NCBI GenBank assembly: GCA_048296855.1
Contig: CP182631.1
Reading direction: 5' to 3' (one strand)
Length of the DNA stretch: 64,000 bases
Source: Pseudocolwellia sp048296855
GTDB lineage: Bacteria > Pseudomonadota > Gammaproteobacteria > Enterobacterales > Alteromonadaceae
Shown here: one piece after another, positions 27,530 to 37,219 of the stretch
How the letters are laid out: every line of letters starts with the position of its first letter
Numbering within the stretch: the first letter of the stretch is position 1
The notes under the pieces: generated by a model
Databases searched by the model: none
Seen by the model: only the letters and a program-made list of their open reading frames with translations
What the model was told of the DNA's origin: nothing
Translations under genes and position numbers: made by a program

Positions 27530-28759
27530 TTACTGTATAAACTTTTTAAAAATAAGCGAGGTATTAATACCACCAAAAGCAAAGTTGTTACTCATTACGT
27601 ATTGGGTATCTATTTCTCGTCCGTCGCCTGTTATGTAGTCTAAATTTCCACATTCAGGATCAACGTTATCTAAATTTAAAGTAGGAGCAAACCAGCCATT
27701 GTTCATCATTGAAATACACGCCCACGACTCAATAGCACCACAAGCACCTAATGTATGGCCTAAATAGCTTTTTAATGAACTAATCGGTACGTTAGATGTT
27801 ACGGCCATTTCAGTTGCGTGTGTTTCGGCTATATCGCCTCTGTCTGTTGCTGTTCCGTGCGCATTTACATAACCAATTTCAGATGCATTTATACCTGCGT
27901 CTTGAAGAGATTCGGTAATAGCTAGCGCCATGGTTTCTTTAGTCGGTTGTGTAACATGAACGCCGTCTGAGTTGGTACCATAACCCACCACTTCAGCGTA
28001 AATAGTTGCGCCACGGTTTACGGCATGCTCGTATTCTTCAAGAATAAGTGTACAAGCACCTTCACCAATAACAAGGCCATCTCTGTCTTTATCGAAAGGT
28101 CTTGGGCTGTTTTTAGGATCATCATTTTTCGTTGAGGTTGCATATAATGTGTCAAACACAACGACTTGGGTAGGACAAAATTCTTCACCTCCGCCAGCCA
28201 CCATCATTTCTTGTTTACCAAATTTTATAGCTTCGTAGGCATAACCGATAGCTTGAGAGCTAGAAGTACAAGCTGAGCTTGTTGTATACATACGCCCCGA
28301 AATTCCGAAAAACACCCCTACGTTAACAGCCGTAGTGTGGCTCATCATTTTGATATAACTAGTAGCGTTAATACCATTCATATCGCCCGACTTTATTAAG
28401 TCGCCAAAGGCAACCATAGGTTCACTTGAACCAGAAGAAGAACCATAAGCGATACCCATACGGCCAGATTTCAGGTATTTATCGTCTAATAAATTAGCAT
28501 CTATTAAGGCATTTTCAGTTGCGCTGGTTGCCATTAATGAAATGCGCCCCATTGAGCGAATTTGTTTTCTTTTATAATGAGCCGGACGTTCAAAATCTTC
28601 TATTGGGGCTGATAAGTGTGTATATAAACCCTTAATAGCTTTTAGCGATTCATCTATTTTTACAGCATTTTTTTTCTTACGTAAATTCGCTTCAAAGTCT
28701 TCCCAATTATGACCAAGGGACGTAATAGCCGACATACCGGTAACAACAACACGTTTCAT
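27530..28759 (-). CDS. Beta-ketoacyl-ACP synthase, FabF-like (APE cluster)
   Basis: 409 residues with a complete ketosynthase triad: Cys164 in SACTSSS, His301 in NAHGTATDRGD and His335 in YLGHTLGACGA. It condenses malonyl-ACP with the growing aryl-polyene chain. It corresponds in position to the terminal KS of known APE clusters. There the KS is preceded by a FabG-type reductase, but here only 58 bases separate it from the dehydratase gene. Length and motifs are normal for KAS II enzymes. Confidence 0.93.
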   Translation of the reverse strand: MKRVVVTGMSAITSLGHNWEDFEANLRKKKNAVKIDESLKAIKGLYTHLSAPIEDFERPAHYKRKQIRSMGRISLMATSATENALIDANLLDDKYLKSGRMGIAYGSSSGSSEPMVAFGDLIKSGDMNGINATSYIKMMSHTTAVNVGVFFGISGRMYTTSSACTSSSQAIGYAYEAIKFGKQEMMVAGGGEEFCPTQVVVFDTLYATSTKNDDPKNSPRPFDKDRDGLVIGEGACTLILEEYEHAVNRGATIYAEVVGYGTNSDGVHVTQPTKETMALAITESLQDAGINASEIGYVNAHGTATDRGDIAETHATEMAVTSNVPISSLKSYLGHTLGACGAIESWACISMMNNGWFAPTLNLDNVDPECGNLDYITGDGREIDTQYVMSNNFAFGGINTSLIFKKFIQ

Positions 28760-28817
28760 TTAAAAATAAACCTCTTATTCATGTAATTTAACTTTATTAC
28801 ATTTTTCTCTTAAATTG

Positions 28818-29273
28818 TTATAACTGTTCGGCTAAAAATTTAGCAGGATCGTTAGGCTGAAATACATTAATTCTTGCTGTTGCTAATGCCTTATCATTTT
28901 CTGATATAGAACAATCAAACGCGCTTAAACCTGACTCATCACTATACAATTTATCTACTTTCACAATAAGTTTCATGCCTTTTGTAAAAACAGAATAATC
29001 GCATTTGTATTTTCTTGAACTGACTAAAAAGCCAATTTCAACCGCTCTACCCTGACTAATTTCATTCGCATTAGCATAAGCTGCAATACTTTGAGCCATG
29101 TATTCTATACCCACATAACTTGGTACGCCTTGCAAATTTTGGTTATACAGTAAACTCGACTCTGTTATTGTATGGCTACACGTCGCTGTTTCGTCTTCAA
29201 ATGAAATAAGCTCATCAAGAAGGATCATCGGCTCTGCATGAGGCAGTACCTCTTCAATGCTAAAGTTTTTCAT
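28818..29273 (-). CDS. Hotdog-fold 3-hydroxyacyl-ACP dehydratase (APE cluster)
   Basis: 151 residues from ATG 29273, which has GGAA upstream and removes the overlap with the KS gene; a GTG seven codons earlier is less likely. The sequence LPHAEPMILLDEL near the N-terminus and the hydrophobic helix around GIEYMAQSIAAYA are typical of the FabZ-like dehydratases in APE clusters. It would dehydrate the 3-hydroxyacyl-ACP intermediate to extend the conjugated system. It sits between two KS genes. Confidence 0.88.
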   Translation of the reverse strand: MKNFSIEEVLPHAEPMILLDELISFEDETATCSHTITESSLLYNQNLQGVPSYVGIEYMAQSIAAYANANEISQGRAVEIGFLVSSRKYKCDYSVFTKGMKLIVKVDKLYSDESGLSAFDCSISENDKALATARINVFQPNDPAKFLAEQL

Positions 29274-29274
29274 A

Positions 29275-30465
29275 TTATTTTCCAATGAGAACACTCACGT
29301 TATTTCCGCCAAAGGCAAAAGAGTTAGATAAACATGTTGTAAACCCTGAGCCTTTATTTTGCCCTACGGTAGTTAATGCGATGTTAGGTAATTCTTCATC
29401 TTTCGACTCGTCCCAGCAGTGTGGAATATACAAGGTATTTTCGGCTTGTAACATTAACCAGCATAAACCAATTTCAGTTGCACCGGCAGCGCCTAAGGTA
29501 TGACCAATCATGCCTTTGACTGAGCTACATGGCGTTTGAGTACCAAACACTTTATCTACCGCTATGGCTTCCATTGAATCGTTTTTCTTGGTTGCTGTAC
29601 CGTGTAAGTTTATATAATCGACATCACTAGCATTTAAGTGAGCTTCAGCTAAAGTTTGTTGCATGGCTGAAATAGCGCCCTCACCTTCTGGATGAGGTGC
29701 TGACATATGATGCGCATCGCTTGATTCACCACAGCCTAATAACTTAATGTGACCTTTGTCTTTTCTTAGTACACATAACGCAGCAGCTTCACCTAAGTTA
29801 ATACCGTTTCTGTTGGCGCTAGATGGCTGACATAAGCCTGTAGAAGTCGAGTCTAAAGCAGTAAAACCATTTACGGTCATTCCACATAACGAATCAACAC
29901 CACCAACTATTGCAGCATCGATAATACCCGTGAGTATTAATTCTTTTGCGGTAATAAAAGCTTTCGCGCTAGACGAACAGGCGGTAGAAATTGTATAAGC
30001 TGGGCCGTCGATACTTAACTCTTCACTAATAAATTCAGCTAAGTTAAACATTTCTTGCATGCGGTAGTCGTAGTTTTTAGAAAACTCACCGCTGGCATTT
30101 TTTTCAACAATCGCTTGTTCGCCTTCCGCTATACCTGAAGTACTGGTGCCAACAATGACCCCTATACGATGAGTAGGCGTTGATGATTTCACGTCATTAA
30201 TTTCGTTTTCTAATGCTAATAACGCTAATTTGGCGAGTTGATTATTACGCGTATTAAAATAAGGCTTTTTGTGACTTAATGAAGGCAATTCAGCGTTAAC
30301 TTCCCCCACAAATAACCGTCCTTCGTTTAATAAACCGTCACGTTCAACAAGACCTGTTCTAACACCTTCGAACATGTTTTTTTGGATATCTTTATTGTTA
30401 TTTCCTAAAGCATTAACTAAAGAAAATTCACTTAAAAAAATCGTTTCCGTTTTTTTATTTGTCAT
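29275..30465 (-). CDS. Beta-ketoacyl-ACP synthase (APE cluster)
   Basis: 396 residues. Catalytic residues are Cys163 in STACSSSAK, His288 in NLHGTATKKND and His322 in IGHTLGAAGA, all intact. It is a second active chain-elongating KS; in studied APE systems one KS works with a chain-length-factor-like partner, and the KS-like protein at 42443 could be that partner. The gene overlaps the lipoprotein gene upstream by 11 bases. Confidence 0.93.
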   Translation of the reverse strand: MTNKKTETIFLSEFSLVNALGNNNKDIQKNMFEGVRTGLVERDGLLNEGRLFVGEVNAELPSLSHKKPYFNTRNNQLAKLALLALENEINDVKSSTPTHRIGVIVGTSTSGIAEGEQAIVEKNASGEFSKNYDYRMQEMFNLAEFISEELSIDGPAYTISTACSSSAKAFITAKELILTGIIDAAIVGGVDSLCGMTVNGFTALDSTSTGLCQPSSANRNGINLGEAAALCVLRKDKGHIKLLGCGESSDAHHMSAPHPEGEGAISAMQQTLAEAHLNASDVDYINLHGTATKKNDSMEAIAVDKVFGTQTPCSSVKGMIGHTLGAAGATEIGLCWLMLQAENTLYIPHCWDESKDEELPNIALTTVGQNKGSGFTTCLSNSFAFGGNNVSVLIGK

Positions 30466-31021
30466 TTAATTGCTCTATTACTAACTCATATTGTTCAGCT
30501 ATGTTTTGTAAAACAATATGTTTTGATGTGTATATTATTTTAACTAACATCTTGTTTTTATGTTTAATTTTTCGCACTTGCTCGCTATTTTCAGTCGATT
30601 CAATAAGGGTGTACCCTTTTAAAAGACCTTGCTTAATTGTATCAACAGGCCATTTTACCCATTGAATATCACGAATAATACGCAGTACAACCTCATCATT
30701 AAACTGTGCACTTACCAGTTCAACTAAGCCACTATCATATTGCCATTTGGCTTGAATAATAGGTAAACCGCTATAGGTCATCGCCACCATGTTTAAGCGT
30801 TGTTCATGAAATTCTATTTGTGTCAGTAACTTTTGAGTTTGTTCATTTTTAAAAACTAACGATTCTAACACCGCTGTATCTACTAAATGAGTGGGCACCG
30901 TTTGTAATGTATAAAAATCATCGTTAACTTGATTGTTACTGACTAAGCTCGTGCAGCCACTTAACAACATGCATACAAACATACTCAAGACAAAGGGCTT
31001 AATTGCGAATAACAGCTTCAC
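30455..31021 (-). CDS. DUF3261 family lipoprotein (APE cluster)
   Basis: 188 residues, GTG start overlapping the preceding TAG by one base. A lipoprotein signal peptide ends in lipobox LLSGC (Cys at about 22). The mature protein matches the DUF3261 proteins found in most APE clusters, where an outer-membrane role in pigment placement is assumed. No catalytic motif is visible. The function is inferred only from constant presence in such clusters. Confidence 0.82.
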   Translation of the reverse strand: MKLLFAIKPFVLSMFVCMLLSGCTSLVSNNQVNDDFYTLQTVPTHLVDTAVLESLVFKNEQTQKLLTQIEFHEQRLNMVAMTYSGLPIIQAKWQYDSGLVELVSAQFNDEVVLRIIRDIQWVKWPVDTIKQGLLKGYTLIESTENSEQVRKIKHKNKMLVKIIYTSKHIVLQNIAEQYELVIEQLNDK

Positions 31022-32277
31022 TAGTCTTTATTCTCGTCTTTACAAATATCAACTAAAGCTGCTAAACGTCTTTCAGTTTTAGCGACATAAGGATTCGTTT
31101 CGTCCCATGCGTAGCCTGCTAATATTGAACAAATCATGTTTTTTACGTCGTTATCATCTTCTTGGAAAAAAATCACATTTTGTAAATGAGTATCGTACCA
31201 AGACATAACAAAATATTTAAAAACTTCTATTCCACATTTTAACGGCTCACTAAAATCAGCTTGCCAACAAACCGACTCGCCTTGTAATTGACGATCAAGC
31301 GTATTAGCCGCTAAAGAAGCTGACTTCATCGCGATAGTTACACCAGATGAGAATATCGGATCTAAAAATTCACCTGCGTTTCCAAGTAGAGCAAACTTAT
31401 CACCATATAAACTTGTTACATCAGATGAATAGCCCTGTAAGGCGTTTACTTTGGTTGTTTTTTTATGATTTTTTAATAGCTTGGCAAGATAAGGTTCTTG
31501 GCTAATAAATACATCGAGCAATGCTTCACTACTTAAATGATTATTCGCATTAAAGTAATCAACATCACCAACGACACCAAAGCTACATGTATCATCTGAA
31601 AATGGGATCAACCAAAACCAAATATCGTTATTATCAGGATGCACCGTGATCAGTATTTTATTACGGTCGTACTTTTCATCAGTGATGTTGTCTTGCATAT
31701 GACAAAAAAGCGCCTTTCTGTTCGATAACGTACTCGGTAATTCTAACGATAATAACTTAGGTAAAACACGGCCAAAGCCACTGGCATCTAAAACAAACTT
31801 TGCTTGTATTGCACTTTTTTGTTCATTTTTTACAAGCTCTAACGTAGCGTATTCTTCAGTAAAACTAATACCTTTCACTTCTTGTTCAAAGCGAATGTCG
31901 ACACCAATTTCTTGTGCTCGATCTGAGAGTAATTTATCAAACAAAGCACGCTTAACTTGGTAGGTTGTACCATGACCTTCACTAAACTTTTTATTAAAAT
32001 CAAAACTTGAATGTTCACCGTTTCGATAAAAAGCTGCACCGTTTTTAAATTGAAAACCGAGTTCATCAGCATGTTCAACAAAGGTATCTAACATGTCAGC
32101 TTCTTCAAGAAAGCTCATACAATAAGGTAATAAGCTTTCGCCTATTGAAAACCTTGGGAACGTTTCTTTTTCAACAACGATAACATTCCAGCCTTTTTGA
32201 ACAAGAATACTAGCAGCAACAACACCTGATGGCCCTGCGCCTATGATGACAACATCACACTTCTCAACTTCAGTCAT
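31021..32277 (-). CDS. FAD-dependent oxidoreductase (APE cluster)
   Basis: 418 residues from ATG 32277. This start follows AAGGAAAA and gives an 8-base overlap with the MMPL gene; a longer frame adds 24 residues with no family match. The Rossmann motif VVIIGAGPSGVVAA is followed by FPRFSIGESLLP, the GxGES-type motif of flavin-dependent halogenases and geranylgeranyl-reductase-like enzymes, then FALLGNAGEFLDPIFSSGV. In APE and flexirubin clusters such enzymes are thought to modify the aryl ring. The WxWxIP halogenase motif has only a partial counterpart (IWFWLIP), so hydroxylation or halogenation cannot be told apart. Confidence 0.85.
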   Translation of the reverse strand: MTEVEKCDVVIIGAGPSGVVAASILVQKGWNVIVVEKETFPRFSIGESLLPYCMSFLEEADMLDTFVEHADELGFQFKNGAAFYRNGEHSSFDFNKKFSEGHGTTYQVKRALFDKLLSDRAQEIGVDIRFEQEVKGISFTEEYATLELVKNEQKSAIQAKFVLDASGFGRVLPKLLSLELPSTLSNRKALFCHMQDNITDEKYDRNKILITVHPDNNDIWFWLIPFSDDTCSFGVVGDVDYFNANNHLSSEALLDVFISQEPYLAKLLKNHKKTTKVNALQGYSSDVTSLYGDKFALLGNAGEFLDPIFSSGVTIAMKSASLAANTLDRQLQGESVCWQADFSEPLKCGIEVFKYFVMSWYDTHLQNVIFFQEDDNDVKNMICSILAGYAWDETNPYVAKTERRLAALVDICKDENKD

Positions 32278-34609
32278 TTTTACGTTTTTTCCTTGATTCA
32301 AATCCGTGTACTTTAGTGATAATGGGTGAAAATAAAAAGGTAATAACAATACCTATAAAAACAGTTTGTCCGAAACTAGCAATAGCAGGTGTTGCACTAA
32401 AACCTAACATAGCAAACACAAATATTGAACTTAATGCAGACATTAAGGTGGTTTGAGTTATAGATTTTGAAAAACCATGTTCAGCATAAAACACTGAATA
32501 ATCAAGCCCTAAAGCTAAAACAACAAGCCCTGCCGCCACATTAAATAAATTGATATAACCTTGAAATAACTGACTTAACGCAATAGCAATTGTAAAAGCC
32601 AATACTGGAACTAAAACCCCAACACATGCTCGTTTCCAACCATAACGAAAGGTAAATACGATAAACGCGGTTAAAAACGCAATAGCAAAAATCATCAATA
32701 ATACTTCTCTAAATACTGATAATTCTTTTTCTGTATCGGCTAACGTATCAACAAAAACGCTTTGTTTTAATTCAGCAAAGGTTGCCGATAAAACCGCTAC
32801 ATCGGTAATATTTGAAAAACGAATAATAGAGTAATAATGCTCTGCATCTTTAATCAGCATAGATTGATAGGTTTTACCTAAAGGCGTTTCGAACCAGCTT
32901 TCAGGCGTTAAATATTGTGTGGCTTTATTTACTTTATTAGCATTTAAACCCAGTAATGAAGAAAACTGACTAAAGTACTGATTATTGCCCGCATTAACGA
33001 GTAATTGATTGTCTTTCTTTTGGCGCTCAATAGAAGGTAACCATTGAGAAATTGCTTGATAGCTACCAATTACTTGTGTTGATTTTAACTGATTCAATAA
33101 AGGTAATAGCTGTTCTTCGTTTTCTAATAAGGTTTGAGCACTATCACCTTTAACTAACAGATATTGATTATCAAATTTTTGTCCGAGTATTTCTTTAACT
33201 TTCACTTCGCTATTTGATAAAGCGTCTGACACACGATAAAAAGACTTAGGATTATCAACAAAGCTGATATTAAATAAGCAGGTAATACACAAGGCTGCAA
33301 TAATACATACAGCAGCAATGCTCACTTTAACGTTTACGTTGAATAGCTTTTGATGCAATCGGTTGGCTTTAGCATAAAAAGCAAGAGGCTTTTGACGGCT
33401 AAAATCAAACTTGTGATGAAGGTACGGATACACCAACAACACGGTTAATAAAGCGCCAAATAAACCAAAGACAGTAAACACAGCTATTTGTTTAAATAGA
33501 ACAATTGGCACCACAACAAGCAAGGTATAACCTAAGGTTGTGGTAATAAAACTTAATACCAGCGACATTCGAATAGTAGATAAAGGTGAACGCTGCGTTG
33601 CCTTAACCCGTTGTAATTCAGTAAAACTGTGAAAACTATAATCGACTGCAATACCAACTAAGGTAATAGCAAAGATCATGGTGAGTAAGTTAACCTCTTT
33701 AAAGAAGATATTTAACCCAATAAAACCATATAAAATACTGATTGAAATGAGAAATAACGTACTAATAACGACAGAGAAACGTCGGTAAGAGATAAAAATT
33801 AAAAACAAGGTGGCTATAATAGAAAGCCCGCCTAGTAGTTTCATTTCACTTTCTGCACTGCGGCTTGCTTCGTCGCTATAAAAAATACCGCCGGTTCTTA
33901 CATAGTCAACTTCAGGTGTTAATGGTATTGCGTTTAACGACTCAACAATAGACTTGGCTTTATTAACATTTAACGCCCCTTCTTTGGTGCTAATGGTTAC
34001 TAAAACATACACAAGATTGTTATGAGGCACAGTTAAATAACCGTCTGACGTTATATTGATTTTATTTTGAGGGAACGGTGAACGATTAAGAAAATGAGCA
34101 AAAGATAAGGTAGGATCTTTTTCAATAGTTTGAGCCACCAATTGCTCACCTATTTGATTGATCAACTCAAATTCTATTTTAAATATTTTTTCGAGATCTT
34201 GATGCGTTATCGCATCTCGAAAAGCAGGTAATAACAGCTGTTGCTCAAAACCGCTGTAGCTATTTATCATCATACTTTGATTGGGGATATTTGATAACTT
34301 TCCAGTTACGCTGTCGATACCATCAATATTTTTGGCTTGATTAACAAAGGTATCAACAGCTTCTTTAGCTGTAGCTAAGTTGCTATGTCCGATCAAATAA
34401 ATTTGTTTTGTACTAGCGCCAGCATTAAATTGTTGCTGAATAGCTTTCCAATCATCATTCGTATTATTATCGAATAAAGCAGTTAAATTAGCATTTATAC
34501 TTACGGGTTGATTAGCCGCTAAGTACAATAAAATTAAGACAAAGATAATGCATTGAACGCACCAAACATACAGTTTATTAATGGATGTTAAATTCATTAA
34601 TATCTTCAT
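32270..34609 (-). CDS. MMPL/RND-type exporter (APE cluster)
   Basis: 779 residues. One N-terminal helix, a periplasmic domain (about 40-240), a block of five to six helices (about 245-400), a second periplasmic domain and a final helix block (about 640-770). Each helix block has the family core (GIAVDYSFHSF and LALGLDYSVFYAEH). MMPL proteins move lipids and pigments across the inner membrane; this one probably carries the acylated aryl polyene towards the LolA-like carrier encoded just upstream. It overlaps both neighbours. Confidence 0.92.
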   Translation of the reverse strand: MKILMNLTSINKLYVWCVQCIIFVLILLYLAANQPVSINANLTALFDNNTNDDWKAIQQQFNAGASTKQIYLIGHSNLATAKEAVDTFVNQAKNIDGIDSVTGKLSNIPNQSMMINSYSGFEQQLLLPAFRDAITHQDLEKIFKIEFELINQIGEQLVAQTIEKDPTLSFAHFLNRSPFPQNKINITSDGYLTVPHNNLVYVLVTISTKEGALNVNKAKSIVESLNAIPLTPEVDYVRTGGIFYSDEASRSAESEMKLLGGLSIIATLFLIFISYRRFSVVISTLFLISISILYGFIGLNIFFKEVNLLTMIFAITLVGIAVDYSFHSFTELQRVKATQRSPLSTIRMSLVLSFITTTLGYTLLVVVPIVLFKQIAVFTVFGLFGALLTVLLVYPYLHHKFDFSRQKPLAFYAKANRLHQKLFNVNVKVSIAAVCIIAALCITCLFNISFVDNPKSFYRVSDALSNSEVKVKEILGQKFDNQYLLVKGDSAQTLLENEEQLLPLLNQLKSTQVIGSYQAISQWLPSIERQKKDNQLLVNAGNNQYFSQFSSLLGLNANKVNKATQYLTPESWFETPLGKTYQSMLIKDAEHYYSIIRFSNITDVAVLSATFAELKQSVFVDTLADTEKELSVFREVLLMIFAIAFLTAFIVFTFRYGWKRACVGVLVPVLAFTIAIALSQLFQGYINLFNVAAGLVVLALGLDYSVFYAEHGFSKSITQTTLMSALSSIFVFAMLGFSATPAIASFGQTVFIGIVITFLFSPIITKVHGFESRKKRKND

Positions 34610-35171
34610 CTGATAAGGTGTTTTTTGTTTGAGTGAGCACTATTTTAGTGGTGTTTTTTTGCGTATCGGTAATTAAAACTTCTCGTTCGCTTTCTTCTTC
34701 GCCAAGGCATAACTCTAATAAGCTGATCGCTTGAGCTAACAAAGTATCTTTGGGTTGTAACAATAAGCATTGCTCGTTTTTTACTGTTGTGTCCCACTGC
34801 TCTTCATTTATAGTGCCCGTAAAAACCGTTTGAATAAGTGTTTCGATGCTGGCGTGTGTCACCATTTTCCGATAATGATTGGCAATACCGTCTATTGTTT
34901 TCACCTCATTATATTGCCAAATTTCATTATCAATAATTAATAACTTTGAAAATACAGGACTGTTTACCTGCCAAAGAATATTATGCTTATAAACTTTAAA
35001 AAGGCCGCTCGATTTAATGGGCGTGGATAAAAAGGAAAACTTCTTTTCTTGCGTAAAACTAGCAACGCCTTCTTCTATTTTGAAGTCGTCAATAAGCTCT
35101 TTGGCATTTACCTGAGTAAAAACTAAAAGTGCTAAACAGCAAGCCAATAAACGAGAAAGTAATTTAGTCAT
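34578..35171 (-). CDS. LolA-like periplasmic lipid carrier (APE cluster)
   Basis: 197 residues with a signal peptide ending near VNAKEL. The mature sequence follows the LolA/VioE-like fold pattern: FTQEKKFSFLSTPIKSSGLFKV, then ILWQVNSPVFSKLLI and EIWQYN. In APE clusters such proteins are thought to shuttle the hydrophobic product to the outer membrane. It overlaps the MMPL exporter gene by 32 bases, which supports a shared export function. Confidence 0.88.
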   Translation of the reverse strand: MTKLLSRLLACCLALLVFTQVNAKELIDDFKIEEGVASFTQEKKFSFLSTPIKSSGLFKVYKHNILWQVNSPVFSKLLIIDNEIWQYNEVKTIDGIANHYRKMVTHASIETLIQTVFTGTINEEQWDTTVKNEQCLLLQPKDTLLAQAISLLELCLGEEESEREVLITDTQKNTTKIVLTQTKNTLSDEDINEFNIH

Positions 35172-35598
35172 TTTTAATATATGGTGCCAATTTTTCTATA
35201 AGTACAGCAGGCGACTCGTACTGCATTTCATTCGTTGTCATATCAACAGCAACTTGCACGGTATACGCTTTAGTTAATGTTTCATCTGATTCAGTATCAA
35301 ATATGCGGTATGAAATTTTCAAACGTGATTCATACTCAACTAAAGTTGCTTCAACACGTATTTTGCTACCAAAACGAGCGGGTTTAACGTATTTAAGGCG
35401 CATATCAACAACCGGCCATACGTACCCAGAATCTTCCATATCGTTGTAATCATAGTTAAAAGCACGTAGTAAATAACATCGCGCTTCTTCCATGTACTTA
35501 ACGTAATTACCATGCCAAACCACTCTCATGGCATCAACATCATAAAATTGTACGTCTATCTCTGTTGATACCGTAAGTAAGCCCTTAACTTGTCTCAT
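35164..35598 (-). CDS. 4HBT-type acyl thioesterase (APE cluster)
   Basis: 144 residues, a hotdog-fold thioesterase of the YbgC/FadM type, recognised by VQFYDVDAMRVVWHGNYVKYMEEAR, where the Asp in YDVD is the catalytic residue. It may release finished or stalled acyl chains from the ACP. It overlaps the ammonia lyase gene by 14 bases and the LolA-like gene by 8. Cytoplasmic. Confidence 0.92.
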   Translation of the reverse strand: MRQVKGLLTVSTEIDVQFYDVDAMRVVWHGNYVKYMEEARCYLLRAFNYDYNDMEDSGYVWPVVDMRLKYVKPARFGSKIRVEATLVEYESRLKISYRIFDTESDETLTKAYTVQVAVDMTTNEMQYESPAVLIEKLAPYIKND

Positions 35599-37141
35599 AA
35601 AGATCCCAGCGTTCTTCTTGGATATACGAGATAGTTTTTCTTAGTAACTTGTCTGTTGGTCGATCTTCTTCAAGTAACTCGAAGAAACTTGAAACATCAT
35701 CAACCATAGCCGCTACATCATCAGTTAAAGAGTCTTTAGATAATTCGTTATTAATAATACGAAGTCTAATACCTTGCACAGAAGCTAAAAGCGTTGCTGC
35801 TAGTACTTGTTCAGTTAGTTGTAATATACGTAAACAATCGCGTGCAGCTATGGTTCCCATGCTGACTTTATCTTGATTGTGACATTCAGTAGAGCGTGAA
35901 AATACACTTGCAGGCATGGTTAACTTCAGCGCTTCAGCCGTCCAAGCAGAACAACCAATTTGAATGGCTTTAAAACCATGATTGATATGTCTTCTGTCGC
36001 CTGTAGCCCCAGTAAGGTTGGGTGGTAAACCATGATTCATTTTTATATCAACAAGCGTAGCAATTTGTCTATCAGCTAAATCTGCTAAGTTAGCAACACA
36101 GTTTTTCATTGAATCCATTGCCATAGCAATATGACCACCATAGAAATGACCACCGTGTAAAATATGCTCGCCAATGCCATCAATAATCGGATTATCGTTT
36201 GCGCTGTTTAACTCGTTTTCTATCATGGTACGTAACCAAGGTAAGCTATCAGCCAATACGCCAATAACATGTGGTGCACAACGAATTGAATAACGATCTT
36301 GTAACCGATGAGAATTACGTGGATGCGTATTGTGGTTTAAATCTGTTTGTATCCACTTAGCTATTTGGTTTTGACCTGGATGTGGTTTTACACTAAATAA
36401 AATATCGTCAAAATGGTTACTGTTACCTTTTAACGCTAAACTCGAAAGTGCCGTAATTCGAGCCATTAACTTAGTGGCATACTCAGCACGTTTATACGCA
36501 GTACAAGCTAAAGCCGTCATTACAGCTGTACCATTCATTACAGCTAGACCTTCTTTAGGTCTTAGTTTAATCGGCTTTAAACCTTCTTTTTCAAACGCTT
36601 CGCTGGCCTGAACTATTTCACCTTTGTAGTATGTGTCTCTTTCGCCGATTAAGGTACCTGCAACATAAGATAGTGGCGTTAAGTCGCCACTTGCACCTAC
36701 TGAGCCTTCTTCAGGAATAACAGGCAAAATATTACGATTAAGTAACTCAACTAATAAGTCGAGCAAGTTCCAGCTAACGCCAGAATATCCACGAGACAAT
36801 GACGCTAATCGAGTAGCTAAAATAGCGCGTGACTGCTCTGGCGTAAAAAAGTCACCTAAACCACAGCCATGAAAACGTGTAAGGTGCATAGGCAATTCTT
36901 CAACGAGATCTAACGGCACTTCAAACATAACTGAATCGCCGTAACCTGTTGTTACGCCGTATATGTGGCCTTCTTCTTTTAATATTTTATCCAAGAAACG
37001 TACGCCAGCGTCGATGCGTTCTTTAAAATCTTCTGCTTGAGAAAGTGCTACAGGATCTTGTGATTTAGAAACATTAACAATATCTTCAATCGTTAAGTTA
37101 CCTTCACCAAACAGTATTTTTTTACAATTTTCGCTACTCAC
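35585..37141 (-). CDS. Aromatic amino-acid ammonia lyase (HAL/PAL/TAL family; APE cluster)
   Basis: 518 residues. The MIO prosthetic-group triad Ala150-Ser151-Gly152 stands in EEGSVGASGDLTPLS, and the catalytic Tyr61 in YGVTTGYG. It converts an aromatic amino acid to its propenoate, most likely tyrosine to 4-coumarate, giving the aryl starter. The substrate-switch pair seems to be Phe90-His91 (TRFHGCGLG), neither the Ser-His of histidine lyases nor the His-Leu of the Rhodobacter tyrosine lyase, so the substrate is not settled by this site alone. Starts 79 bases after the glycosyltransferase gene. Confidence 0.9.
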   Translation of the reverse strand: MSSENCKKILFGEGNLTIEDIVNVSKSQDPVALSQAEDFKERIDAGVRFLDKILKEEGHIYGVTTGYGDSVMFEVPLDLVEELPMHLTRFHGCGLGDFFTPEQSRAILATRLASLSRGYSGVSWNLLDLLVELLNRNILPVIPEEGSVGASGDLTPLSYVAGTLIGERDTYYKGEIVQASEAFEKEGLKPIKLRPKEGLAVMNGTAVMTALACTAYKRAEYATKLMARITALSSLALKGNSNHFDDILFSVKPHPGQNQIAKWIQTDLNHNTHPRNSHRLQDRYSIRCAPHVIGVLADSLPWLRTMIENELNSANDNPIIDGIGEHILHGGHFYGGHIAMAMDSMKNCVANLADLADRQIATLVDIKMNHGLPPNLTGATGDRRHINHGFKAIQIGCSAWTAEALKLTMPASVFSRSTECHNQDKVSMGTIAARDCLRILQLTEQVLAATLLASVQGIRLRIINNELSKDSLTDDVAAMVDDVSSFFELLEEDRPTDKLLRKTISYIQEERWDLYETS

Positions 37142-37219
37142 TTAGCGTTTCTCCAATTCAATATATTTTTGATAGCTGTTATAAATTAGCTATTACCTAT
37201 CTTTACTTTATCTTGCTTA

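Noticed and set aside
31021..32277. Flavin-dependent tryptophan halogenase call
   Set aside because: The GxGES-type motif is present, but the WxWxIP motif is only partly matched, and related reductases share it; the general call is safer.
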